Source: a virus
Virus record (IMG/VR): IMGVR_UViG_3300008954_001859
Coordinates: 1 to 55,961 of that record
Direction: 5' to 3' (one strand)
Length of the DNA stretch: 55,961 nt
Part shown: one piece after another, positions 6,688-14,921 of the stretch
Layout of the letters: the number at the start of each line of letters is the position of its first letter
Numbering within the stretch: the first letter of the stretch is position 1
Notes under the pieces: model-generated
What the model was told of the DNA's origin: nothing
Databases searched by the model: none
Seen by the model: the letters and a program-made list of their open reading frames with translations, nothing else
Position numbers and translations under genes: made by a program

Positions 6688-8689
6688 TATATTATATAGT
6701 AATCCATGTTCATATACTTCTTTTGAATATCTACCATATATACATGGAATTCTTAAAGGGTCTGTCGATGATGTTCCTGGTTTGGGTGATGAAGTTAATT
6801 GGTATAAACCGATATACTATAGGAAGAACCATATTAAATTATCTAGATATGATTTAAAAAATCTAAACATTTTTGCTTGTTCTGTTTATACCTGGAACAG
6901 GGAAACTAATTATAATCTAGCAGCCGAAATAAAAAAAGAAAACCCGAATTGTCTTGTCGTTGTAGGAGGACCAGAACCTTATTACAGAGACATGGAGTTT
7001 TTCTATAAAAATCCACAAATAGATATTGTTGTTAAACATGAAGGTGAGTTTTCCTTTCCTAGAATAGTTGAAGAAGTTGTATTAGGTACTATGGATTTTG
7101 AGGATATTCCTGGATTGGTTTTAAAGAATGGTGGCGATACTGGTATGCCAATATTAAAAAAAGAGTTTACTAAATCATATTTCCATGATTATGCTGAAGA
7201 ATTTATGGAACTTGCACATGATAGTAAAAAATTTTGTCACAGCTCAAACAATACGGCTCTCATGCTAGAAAGTGATAGGGGTTGTCCATTTGGTTGTACA
7301 TTCTGCGATTGGGGTAGTTCTACTCTACAAAAAATTAGAAAGATTCCTTTAGAAATAGTATATAAAGATATAGAGTTTGCTGGAGAAGCTGGCATTGGAT
7401 TCATAGATGTTATTAATGCTAACTTTGGAATTTTTCCCAGAGATATAAACATAACATCTAAAATGGCACAAGTTAAAGAAAGGAGTGGTTATCCACCAAG
7501 AATTTTTTTACAACATACTAAAACTAAATTAGACCATACAAAAGAAATATTAAAAATTGCTAGAGACGCTGAGATGTTAACCACTTGTGTACTGCCTTTA
7601 CAATCAACATCCGATATTGTATTAAAAGCCATTGACAGAAAAAATATTCCTCATCAAGAATTAATTAAGTTAGCAAAAGAAACTGGTAATCACAATATAC
7701 CTATTGAATCTTGTTTTATAATGGGATTGCCAGGAGATAATTATGATAGATGGCAACAAAACTTTTTTGATGTAATGAATGAAGGTATACTAGAAAACTT
7801 TATAGTATTTCATTTCCAAATTTTACCAAATTCACCAGCCAATGAACCAGCTTATAAAAAGAAATGGCAGATAGAAACAATAGAACGACACCCACAACAA
7901 CGACGCCGAAAGAAAGATAATCCAAAAGAGGTAACCTCGTCAGGCGAATTTGTTATATCTACTTCTACATATAGTAGATTAGATTATATAGATATATATA
8001 ATTTTTCAGCTATGATAAGAAGTTTTCATGGATTTGGATTTACACGATACATTTCAATTTATTTAAAGCTCACACACAATATATTATATGAAGATTTTTA
8101 TAGAGATTTTCATAATAACTTTTTTATGAATCCAAAATATCCCACAGTATATTCTATATATTCAAAAATAAATGAACATATCAATAACTTTATATTTGAT
8201 TTAGAAAATGATTGGTTTTGGGAATATGAAGTTAAAGAAGTACCAACATTAAAACCTATGTACGATGTTGAAGAATATATTACAATTTTATTATTACTCA
8301 ACTTTGCAGAATATAGAAAAGAATTAAAACAATATATGCGAAATACTTATGACATAAAAAACTTATATAGTATAATGAAATTTAATCTAGATTTAATAGT
8401 AACTCCTGATTATGATTATACTAAAGGGTTTGTATTTACCATGGAACATGATTGGCCAGAGTATTTTAAAATAGCAAAATCTAATTGGTGGAGCGAACCA
8501 ATGGATGAACCTAAGAGAATAAAGATTTATAAAGACATATTGCAAACGACAGGTAATCATGCATCTGTGTTATCTAAATTTAAATGGTTAAATTATAGTG
8601 GAGACAAGAGAACCGAAACATATATTAGAGATGTAATAGCAACAACATTTAAAAGAGGAGATCCATTGTTATTTGATGTGTTTGAATAG
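6680..8689 (+). CDS. B12-binding-domain radical SAM protein (class B type)
   Basis: A 669-residue protein. The N-terminal 160 residues form an alpha/beta domain of cobalamin-binding type (SVYTWNRET and LVVVGGPEPY segments) without an obvious DxHxxG, as is common in class B enzymes. The radical SAM motif is C202-PFG-C206-TF-C209. LQSTSDIVLKAIDRKN and ESCFIMGLPGD are hallmarks of the family that includes methyltransferases acting on unactivated carbon or phosphorus (PhpK-like) and methylthiotransferase relatives. The long C-terminal half is rich in aromatic residues and probably binds substrate. It is the last gene of the 4649 operon, and its 3' end overlaps a small minus-strand gene. The exact reaction cannot be told. 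Confidence 0.85.
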   Translation: MIDILYSNPCSYTSFEYLPYIHGILKGSVDDVPGLGDEVNWYKPIYYRKNHIKLSRYDLKNLNIFACSVYTWNRETNYNLAAEIKKENPNCLVVVGGPEPYYRDMEFFYKNPQIDIVVKHEGEFSFPRIVEEVVLGTMDFEDIPGLVLKNGGDTGMPILKKEFTKSYFHDYAEEFMELAHDSKKFCHSSNNTALMLESDRGCPFGCTFCDWGSSTLQKIRKIPLEIVYKDIEFAGEAGIGFIDVINANFGIFPRDINITSKMAQVKERSGYPPRIFLQHTKTKLDHTKEILKIARDAEMLTTCVLPLQSTSDIVLKAIDRKNIPHQELIKLAKETGNHNIPIESCFIMGLPGDNYDRWQQNFFDVMNEGILENFIVFHFQILPNSPANEPAYKKKWQIETIERHPQQRRRKKDNPKEVTSSGEFVISTSTYSRLDYIDIYNFSAMIRSFHGFGFTRYISIYLKLTHNILYEDFYRDFHNNFFMNPKYPTVYSIYSKINEHINNFIFDLENDWFWEYEVKEVPTLKPMYDVEEYITILLLLNFAEYRKELKQYMRNTYDIKNLYSIMKFNLDLIVTPDYDYTKGFVFTMEHDWPEYFKIAKSNWWSEPMDEPKRIKIYKDILQTTGNHASVLSKFKWLNYSGDKRTETYIRDVIATTFKRGDPLLFDVFE

Positions 8690-8821
8690 TATTGTTAATT
8701 TTGGTCCTTTCTTGCGAGATTGTCTATCTGGTGGCCATCCATTATGATGTTCGGCCGAACTGGCCGACATCATTATTATAAGTTTCTTTTTTACACGCTT
8801 AGGTTGTTTTAATTTCTGCAT
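8669..8821 (-). CDS. Small very basic protein, 50 residues, unrecognised
   Basis: The minus-strand ATG at 8821 is preceded by GAGGAA with a 7-base spacer, a good ribosome binding site; an ATG at 8836 would add five residues. The product starts MQKLKQPKRVKKKLIIMM, is rich in Lys and Arg at both ends, and has a central AEHHNGWPPDRQS. No family is recognised. The palindromic late promoter at 8854-8873 provides a minus-strand TATAAATA just upstream. Its end overlaps the last 20 bases of the B12 radical-SAM gene on the other strand. It might be a DNA- or RNA-binding peptide, a virion peptide, or a substrate of the nearby modification enzymes; none of these is shown. Confidence 0.55.
   Translation of the reverse strand: MQKLKQPKRVKKKLIIMMSASSAEHHNGWPPDRQSRKKGPKLTILFKHIK
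8744..8773 (+). terminator. Candidate hairpin terminator after the radical-SAM operon
   Basis: The arms ATGATG-T-TCGGCC and GGCCGACATCAT pair over 12 base pairs with one bulged T and a GAACT loop. A T-rich run (TTTCTTTTTT) begins about 10 bases later, farther than in a textbook terminator. It lies 55 bases past the stop at 8689 and before the fibre promoters. It also lies inside the small minus-strand gene, so it could instead be a coincidental or regulatory structure. Confidence 0.4.
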
Positions 8822-8853
8822 GGAATAGTTCCTCATCCATTATATTATAATAA

Positions 8854-8873
8854 AAATATTTATATAAATATTT
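8854..8873. promoter_or_regulatory. Palindromic bidirectional late promoter
   Basis: AAATATTTATATAAATATTT is a perfect 20-base palindrome carrying TATAAATA on the plus strand (8863-8870) and on the minus strand (8857-8864). The plus box would serve the fibre genes from 8954, and the minus box the 50-residue gene at 8669-8821. This repeats the design of the site at 4633-4646. Confidence 0.6.
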
Positions 8874-8916
8874 GGACATTTTGCACAAAAGTTCAAGGTT
8901 TAGCAATAAAGAAAAG

Positions 8917-8924
8917 TATAAATA
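8917..8924 (+). promoter_or_regulatory. T4-type late promoter box TATAAATA
   Basis: An exact TATAAATA lies 30 bases before the ATG at 8954, with AAAAAGGGA as the ribosome binding site between them. With the 8863 box it forms a tandem pair in front of the fibre block, consistent with strong late expression of structural genes. Confidence 0.7.
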
Positions 8925-8953
8925 ATAGTATAATTTATAAAAAGGGACTATAA

Positions 8954-9334
8954 ATGGCAACAGTTATAAAAGTAAAGCGTAACGAAACCGCAAGTACCCC
9001 ACCAGGAACCAGTGATTTAGAGGTGGGTGAAATTGCAATCAACACCGCTGATCAGAAACTTTTTATTAAAGATAGTTCTAATGCAATTAAAGAAATTGGT
9101 GGTGCAGTCGGTGTTACTTTGCACGATGTAACAACAACAAACAATTCAACATCTAATGATATTCACTTAGACGGTTCTAATATTGTCTTTGAAGGATCAA
9201 CACCCGATGCAGCTGAAACGACTCTTACTGCTGCTGATCCGGATGTTGATAGAACTATCACCTTACCAAATTCAAATGGTACTTTAGCAACAGATGGAGA
9301 CATACTAGCCTTCTCGGTAGTATTTGGTGGATAA
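8954..9334 (+). CDS. Tail-fibre-associated protein with Mtd-N-like module
   Basis: A 126-residue protein. LEVGEIAINTADQKLFIKDSSN (residues about 22-43) is the short beta module found at the N termini of many phage fibre proteins and of the Bordetella phage tropism determinant. The rest is rich in Asn, Thr and Asp, with TITLPNSNGTLAT, a motif common in marine phage fibre proteins. It is probably a virion adaptor or a short fibre. It is the first gene of the fibre run behind two late promoters. The precise role is not known. Confidence 0.6.
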   Translation: MATVIKVKRNETASTPPGTSDLEVGEIAINTADQKLFIKDSSNAIKEIGGAVGVTLHDVTTTNNSTSNDIHLDGSNIVFEGSTPDAAETTLTAADPDVDRTITLPNSNGTLATDGDILAFSVVFGG

Positions 9335-9337
9335 TAT

Positions 9338-9676
9338 ATGGCAAGTAATTTTAAAAATGCAGGGATGATATGTTCAACGACAGATGATAGCTCAGCAGAT
9401 GTTTATACCTGTCCTGCTTCACCAGCATCTTCAAGGGCAGTATTACATGCAGTATATCTATCAAACACTTCACTGACTAGTGTAGCTAATTGTGATATTA
9501 AAGTTACGGTAGATGGTGGAACAACATTTAGACATATAGGAAAATCATTAGAAGTTGCAGCTCAAAATACCTTAATATTAGATAAGCCTATTAATTTAGA
9601 AGCTTCAGACATAATTAGGGTGGTGTCAGATGTTACGCATCTGGAAGTTTTCCTTAGTATTTTGGAGGTCACCTAA
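9338..9676 (+). CDS. Putative virion structural protein, beta-rich
   Basis: A 112-residue protein starting three bases after the preceding stop, with GGTGGAT as a possible ribosome binding site. The pattern of alternating hydrophobic residues (AVLHAVYLSNTSL, CDIKVTVDGG, DIIRVVSDVTHLEVFLSILEV) suggests a single beta-sandwich. Comparable small proteins sit among fibre genes in marine T4-like phages. I recognise no named family. Its stop overlaps the next start by one base, which suggests coupled synthesis with its neighbour and a joint role on the tail or fibre. Confidence 0.5.
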   Translation: MASNFKNAGMICSTTDDSSADVYTCPASPASSRAVLHAVYLSNTSLTSVANCDIKVTVDGGTTFRHIGKSLEVAAQNTLILDKPINLEASDIIRVVSDVTHLEVFLSILEVT

Positions 9677-10104
9677 TGCCAATGCTTATAAGCACAGCTG
9701 CTAAAGCGGAGAGTAGAGAAGCAGCTATAACAGACGAATATGCTCTTCATGTTTTGGATGTAGATGATGATGGAATACTATATTATAAGAAAGTCTATAT
9801 GTCTGGAGAAGAATCAATAAGTATAAATAGCGGTGAAGGTTTCGCTTATAACGGCATAGAAGATTTAGAAGAAAATTTAGATGGCTCTGATGTAAATGTT
9901 AATGCTTCTCTAAAGGGTTATACAGAGTCTGGCCGGGAACAATACGAATCTGACCGAGGCGATAGAGCTTTCGATCAGATGAGAATGGATAAAAATAAAT
10001 TAACATATTATATGAATAGTGATGGAGAATTAGTAGCCAGATATAATCAAAATTATACTTACGCCGCAACAGAAAACGGTGCAACAGAAAACTGGATAGG
10101 ATAA
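9676..10104 (+). CDS. Putative virion structural protein
   Basis: A 142-residue acidic protein with GGAGG upstream of the start. It has an N-terminal segment rich in Ala and Glu, a middle section DVDDDGILYYKKVYMSGEESISIN, and a tail rich in Asn, Tyr and Thr. No family is recognised. Its position, joined by a one-base overlap to the upstream beta protein and four bases before the giant fibre gene, suggests a fibre connector, chaperone or attachment protein. Function is inferred from position only. Confidence 0.45.
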   Translation: MPMLISTAAKAESREAAITDEYALHVLDVDDDGILYYKKVYMSGEESISINSGEGFAYNGIEDLEENLDGSDVNVNASLKGYTESGREQYESDRGDRAFDQMRMDKNKLTYYMNSDGELVARYNQNYTYAATENGATENWIG

Positions 10105-10108
10105 AACA

Positions 10109-13100
10109 ATGGCAGATTTTGTATTAGGAAGAATTAGATTCCAATTTAAAGGCGAATGGACAACAGCCACAGCATACATTAAAGATGATTGTGTGGAGTA
10201 TGGTGGTAATGTTTATGTCGTAAAGGAAAACCACACCTCAAATGCAGATTTTTATGTTGACCTTGCTGCTTCTAAACTAGCAAAGTTTACAAGTGGACAG
10301 GCTTGGAAAGGTGCATGGACCGCAACTACTTATTATAAAGTAGACGAAGTAATTTCTTGGGGTGGTAAGAATTATATTTGTAACACCGGACACACATCAC
10401 AAGCTAGTTTATATGATGATACAGCAAAGTGGACAGAGTATAACTCTGGGTTTGCTTGGAAGGGTGCTTACACAAACGCAACAGATTACAAACTTAATGA
10501 TGTAGTCAAGTATGGTGCATCAACATATATTTGTAACACACAACACACCGCAGGTGCTACATTAGACGAAACTAAATTTGATCTATTTGCTTCTGGTTTA
10601 GAATTTGAGGATTCTTGGGCAGCAGGCACACAGTACCAGTTAGGTGATGTTGTAACTTATGGCGGATACACTTATGCCGCTGTTAGACAAAATGTAGGGG
10701 TTTCTCCTTATAATAATACTTCTGATTGGGAAATATTATCTACTGGATTTAAATTAAAGAGTACATATAATAATTCTACTGCTTATAGTCCAGGTGATGT
10801 TGTAATCTTTGGCGGACATTCATATTCTGCTAAAGTAGATACAACAGGAAACACCCCAGATTCAGCAACACATTGGGAAAAAATTGTAGAAGGCTTTACA
10901 TGGAGAGATAGTTGGACAGACACTACGGTTTATAATCCAGGTGACACAGTTAGTCATCTAGCAAATTCTTATCGTTGTAAGCTTACTCACACTGCTTCAA
11001 ATGGTGTTAATGATCCGGTTACAGACAGTATCGGAACTTACTGGGATGTACTTGCAGAGGGTGATTCGCAGGCAGTATTAACCCAACGGGGTGATGTGCT
11101 ATCACGAAATGCTACTGCAAATTATAGAATTCCTATTGGTACATCCGGACAAGTTCTTAAAGTTGATTCTGCCGGTCAAGAGCCAGAATGGGGTTATTCT
11201 GGTGTTGTTCCTGGTGTGTTTTATGTTGGTAAGAACGGTGCGGATGATGCTACTTCAGGACGAGGAACAACACCTGATAAGCCTTATTTAACAATTAAAT
11301 ATGCTTGTGAAGCATTAGATTCAGCTGCAAAATCTAATCCTGATGCTTCGCTTCGATTAACTAATAATAAAGAATTCCTGAAAGATGAGGTCGTTGCTTG
11401 GATTGCTCAACAGGTATTTCTTAATACTAGCAACCCTGGTTCACCTTGGTATAATTATACATACGACAGTGGTAAGTGCGAAAGGGACGTTGGTTATTTA
11501 ATTGATTCTTTAGACCATGATATGGTCTATGGGGGTAATTCTTGGATCAGACAGTTTGCTATGATGTTTTGGGCAAATGACACTTATCCTGGTGGCCCTT
11601 CTGGTGATACCGCATTAATTGACGGTACACGGGAACCAGAAAAGCTTGTTCACGAAAAATTGCGTGATATTATTAATAACAATATATTCACTGGTACAGC
11701 TTATAGTTCACTACAATCTCCAGTAATAACTACACAGGACACTTCCGGGAACAATGGAGAAGCTGGCACTGATGCAATTATTACTGCTAGTATTTTAATA
11801 GATACTAATGCTTTAGATAGCGGTCTTTCGACTTTGCCTGCACTAGTTACACCAACAACCGATTCTAGAACTTTATTTGTTAGGACCGGTATCTATGAAG
11901 AGCAGTTACCGATTAAAGTCCCAGAAGGTGTTGCCGTTATGGGTGATGAAATGAGAAGTGTTACAGTCAAACCTACTTCCGGTAATTCAGATGACGGTTC
12001 AACACCTAACAACCGCTCTGATATGTTCCAGATGAACGAAAAGACTACTATTCGTGGCATGACCATGACGGGTCTTATCGGTCAGTTGGCATCTGCTTCA
12101 TCTGATGGTCTACAACGACCGACAGAAACAGCAGGCGCTACAAGGTCTGGTGTTGCTGTTGCTCTTGATCCGAACGGACTTGTTTATCTACAGTCACCAT
12201 TTGTTCAGAACGCAGTACACATTAGTTATTCTGGTGCTGTAGGCATTAAGATTGATGGTGGATTACACCCGATGGGTTATGATTCTATTCTTGCTAATGA
12301 CTTCACACAGATATGTGATGATGGTGTTGGTGTTTGGACAAAGAACGCTGGCCGATCAGAAATTGTATCTGTGTTTACATACTATTGTCATATGGGTTAC
12401 CTTGCAGATTCGGGTGGTACAATTCGAGCTGCAAACTGTAACAACTCATACGGAGAATACGGAGCTGTATCTTCTGGTGTAGACCCACTTGAAGTACCTG
12501 CAACAGGTACTGTTAATAACTTAAGCCAACAGGCTATAGTGGGACGAGTACTTGCAGGACATAATACTGCAGGCACAGGTGCTATACAGAGAATCGAATT
12601 TGAATACGCTGGTAATAATTATAACCATGGCGTTGCCGCTACACTAGGTACTTTTGGTGCGGCTCACGGTTCACGAACTCAAGGTTCTTATGTTGCTTGT
12701 ACTCAAGACGCTACAACAGGTTCTGGTACTGGCTTAATAGTTAATATAGATATTGGTAGTTCTGGTCAAGTAACAGGTCATCTCCTAATTAGTGGTGGTG
12801 ATGCTCATGCCGCAACTGATACAATTAGTATCAACGACTCTCAGTTGGGAGGCGGCGGTGCACCTGCACTAACATTTAATGTTGCTACTATAGAAACTGC
12901 TACAATCGCATTTTCTGGTGCAGGCGCTAGTGGGGCTGCTACACTTGCTATCAATGATGGTGGTGTTAGACACGTTGATGTTACAACAACTGGTGAGAAC
13001 CATGTAACAACTACATCGTCTGCTCAGACTGGTACTGCAACAACTATTACTCTTGCTTTGTCAGATACAAACGTAACGGGTTTCTATAATGGAATGAGAA

Positions 13101-14893
13101 TTACTATTACCGATGGTACTGGCACAGGTCAGACAGGTATTATTAGTGCCCATAACGGATCAACTAAAGTTTGTACAATAGTTAATGAAGCTGCAGGTTC
13201 TGGTTGGGATTATTTTGGAGGCAGATCATCTGCTGAGACAACACTAGATGCCACAACGACTTATGAAATTGAACCACGAATTCATTTCACAGGCGGTGGT
13301 ACACCATCTAGAACGGCTTTGGCTAGAGTGTCGGTTAAGTCGGCGAAGATTCAGAAAATCTTTATTCTTGATGCTGGAGCAGGATATAGTTCTGCACCAA
13401 CAGCAATAATTACTGACCCCAATGCAACAACATTAGGAACTGCAACTCCTATAATAGGTAATGGAGTAATTGGCCAATCAACTATTACTGTGGGTGGTAC
13501 AGGATATAAGACTGCAACAACAACAGGAACCATAAGTGGTGATGGTTATTCAAACATCAACCCAGTGGGTAACAGTTTTGTTGCTGATGGTCTATCAAAG
13601 GAACCTAAAGAAGGAGCTAGTTTTCAGTTTGCACATGACGGCAATACAAGTTACTTGGTTGTTAGTGCTACTAATTATGTGGGCCAGACAAAGTTTACTC
13701 CGTCTGCGGCAACATATAATCCCGGAACAGGTGTATTAGTATTAACAGTTGGGGCACACTCCTTGACAGTTGGTCAAACAATAGAGATTGCAAATCAAAG
13801 TTTAACATTTACTTGTGCTGAAGATAGTCATGGTAGTAACCATTTATACCCACGGCCAGCTGATCCTGCAGGTAATGGTGCATCATTGTCCATCACAGCA
13901 GTAACAGCAGATACACTTACCGTGAATGTTGGTGTATCATCTAACACAACAGCACATACATTTGTTGCTTCAACGGCCAATGCAGTTACAGGTGGTCTTG
14001 GACAGGCAACAATTACTTGTTCGCCGCTTATAACAAAGGCATTAACTCCGCCTGACAATACAGCTATTACGTTTAGGGATAAGTACTCTAACATCAGAAT
14101 GACTGGACATGACTTCTTGGATATTGGTACTGGTAGTTTTGCAGACACCAACTATCCGACTGAAGAACCATTACAGGCATCCGATGCTGACGATGAGGTT
14201 ATTGAGAAAGATCGTGGTAGAGTATTCTACACATCGACTGACCAAGATGGTAACTACAGAGTTGGTGACCTATTCAAAGTACATCAGGCCACTGGTAAGG
14301 CTACACTTAATGCTGAGAGTTTTGACCTTTCAGGTCTACAAGAACTGTCACTAGGATCTGTTGCACTTGGAAGTTTTGGGGCTACAGTTTCAGAATTCTC
14401 GACAGATGGAACGTTGTCAGGAAATTCAGATAATGCTCTTGTAACAGAGAAAGCAATTAGAACGTATGTTGAAACCCAGTTAGGTGGTGGTAGTAACAAC
14501 CTGACAGTCAACGAAATTCTTGTTGGTCAGTTAAAACTACATAGTAACATTATTATTACTACAGCAACTAATGGAGATTTAAAATTACAAACAGATGGTA
14601 CAGGTAAGATTTTACTTGAAGCACAGACACAAACAGCAATTGCGCCAACTGTCAATAATGATGTTACAAATAAAGTTTATGTTGACGAAGAAGCTACTTC
14701 AACAACAACAGCTTTATATGCAGATCCTTTGACTGGTGCTTTGATAGAAATTAGGTCCACTAACTTTAATGTGCCATCGCAATCAACATCATTGCCAAAT
14801 ACCGATATGGTTGATACGCAATGGTTCCATGGAAGTACGACAACAGATGTTGCTGTTTCTTCAAAGGGACATTTACAACTTACAGTTACATAA
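10109..14893 (+). CDS. Large tail fibre with carbohydrate-binding-like modules
   Basis: A 1594-residue protein. Residues 1 to about 320 hold six repeats of about 50 residues with the pattern W-x-x-x-T-x-Y-x-x-x-D-x-V-x-x-x-G-x-x-Y, resembling chitin-binding type 3 (CBM5/12) modules. From about 370, FYVGKNGADDATSGRGTTPD begins a region like pectin-lyase-type beta-helix spikes. The C-terminal part (ALVTEKAIRTYVETQLGG, then VYVDEEATSTTTAL) looks like the coiled end of T4-like fibres. It is probably a host-recognition fibre on the baseplate or tail. The first module is shared with the three RCC1 fibres downstream, suggesting a common attachment head. No chaperone or self-cleavage domain was recognised. 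Confidence 0.75.
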   Translation: MADFVLGRIRFQFKGEWTTATAYIKDDCVEYGGNVYVVKENHTSNADFYVDLAASKLAKFTSGQAWKGAWTATTYYKVDEVISWGGKNYICNTGHTSQASLYDDTAKWTEYNSGFAWKGAYTNATDYKLNDVVKYGASTYICNTQHTAGATLDETKFDLFASGLEFEDSWAAGTQYQLGDVVTYGGYTYAAVRQNVGVSPYNNTSDWEILSTGFKLKSTYNNSTAYSPGDVVIFGGHSYSAKVDTTGNTPDSATHWEKIVEGFTWRDSWTDTTVYNPGDTVSHLANSYRCKLTHTASNGVNDPVTDSIGTYWDVLAEGDSQAVLTQRGDVLSRNATANYRIPIGTSGQVLKVDSAGQEPEWGYSGVVPGVFYVGKNGADDATSGRGTTPDKPYLTIKYACEALDSAAKSNPDASLRLTNNKEFLKDEVVAWIAQQVFLNTSNPGSPWYNYTYDSGKCERDVGYLIDSLDHDMVYGGNSWIRQFAMMFWANDTYPGGPSGDTALIDGTREPEKLVHEKLRDIINNNIFTGTAYSSLQSPVITTQDTSGNNGEAGTDAIITASILIDTNALDSGLSTLPALVTPTTDSRTLFVRTGIYEEQLPIKVPEGVAVMGDEMRSVTVKPTSGNSDDGSTPNNRSDMFQMNEKTTIRGMTMTGLIGQLASASSDGLQRPTETAGATRSGVAVALDPNGLVYLQSPFVQNAVHISYSGAVGIKIDGGLHPMGYDSILANDFTQICDDGVGVWTKNAGRSEIVSVFTYYCHMGYLADSGGTIRAANCNNSYGEYGAVSSGVDPLEVPATGTVNNLSQQAIVGRVLAGHNTAGTGAIQRIEFEYAGNNYNHGVAATLGTFGAAHGSRTQGSYVACTQDATTGSGTGLIVNIDIGSSGQVTGHLLISGGDAHAATDTISINDSQLGGGGAPALTFNVATIETATIAFSGAGASGAATLAINDGGVRHVDVTTTGENHVTTTSSAQTGTATTITLALSDTNVTGFYNGMRITITDGTGTGQTGIISAHNGSTKVCTIVNEAAGSGWDYFGGRSSAETTLDATTTYEIEPRIHFTGGGTPSRTALARVSVKSAKIQKIFILDAGAGYSSAPTAIITDPNATTLGTATPIIGNGVIGQSTITVGGTGYKTATTTGTISGDGYSNINPVGNSFVADGLSKEPKEGASFQFAHDGNTSYLVVSATNYVGQTKFTPSAATYNPGTGVLVLTVGAHSLTVGQTIEIANQSLTFTCAEDSHGSNHLYPRPADPAGNGASLSITAVTADTLTVNVGVSSNTTAHTFVASTANAVTGGLGQATITCSPLITKALTPPDNTAITFRDKYSNIRMTGHDFLDIGTGSFADTNYPTEEPLQASDADDEVIEKDRGRVFYTSTDQDGNYRVGDLFKVHQATGKATLNAESFDLSGLQELSLGSVALGSFGATVSEFSTDGTLSGNSDNALVTEKAIRTYVETQLGGGSNNLTVNEILVGQLKLHSNIIITTATNGDLKLQTDGTGKILLEAQTQTAIAPTVNNDVTNKVYVDEEATSTTTALYADPLTGALIEIRSTNFNVPSQSTSLPNTDMVDTQWFHGSTTTDVAVSSKGHLQLTVT
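10130..11060 (+). repeat. Six tandem carbohydrate-binding-like modules in the fibre
   Basis: Six imperfect protein-level repeats of about 50 residues occur here, for example FKGEWTTATAYIKDDCVEYG, WKGAWTATTYYKVDEVISWG, WKGAYTNATDYKLNDVVKYG and FEDSWAAGTQYQLGDVVTYG. DNA identity is low, so the copies are old. Single copies of the same module open the genes at 14922, 17537 and 20686. Confidence 0.7.
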
Positions 14894-14921
14894 TATAAAG
14901 GATTAGTATAGAGGAACAAAA

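Noticed and set aside
8954-9334. Diversity-generating retroelement suggested by the Mtd-N-like module
   Set aside because: No reverse transcriptase, accessory protein or template/variable repeat pair is seen in the window; the module is common in ordinary fibres.
10130-11060. CRISPR-like regular spacing of repeats
   Set aside because: The repeats are protein-level modules within one reading frame with divergent DNA, not identical DNA repeats with unique spacers.
13828-14151. Minus-strand frame of 107 residues inside the first large fibre
   Set aside because: Same cause: repeat-driven absence of stops opposite a real gene, with no motif or promoter.
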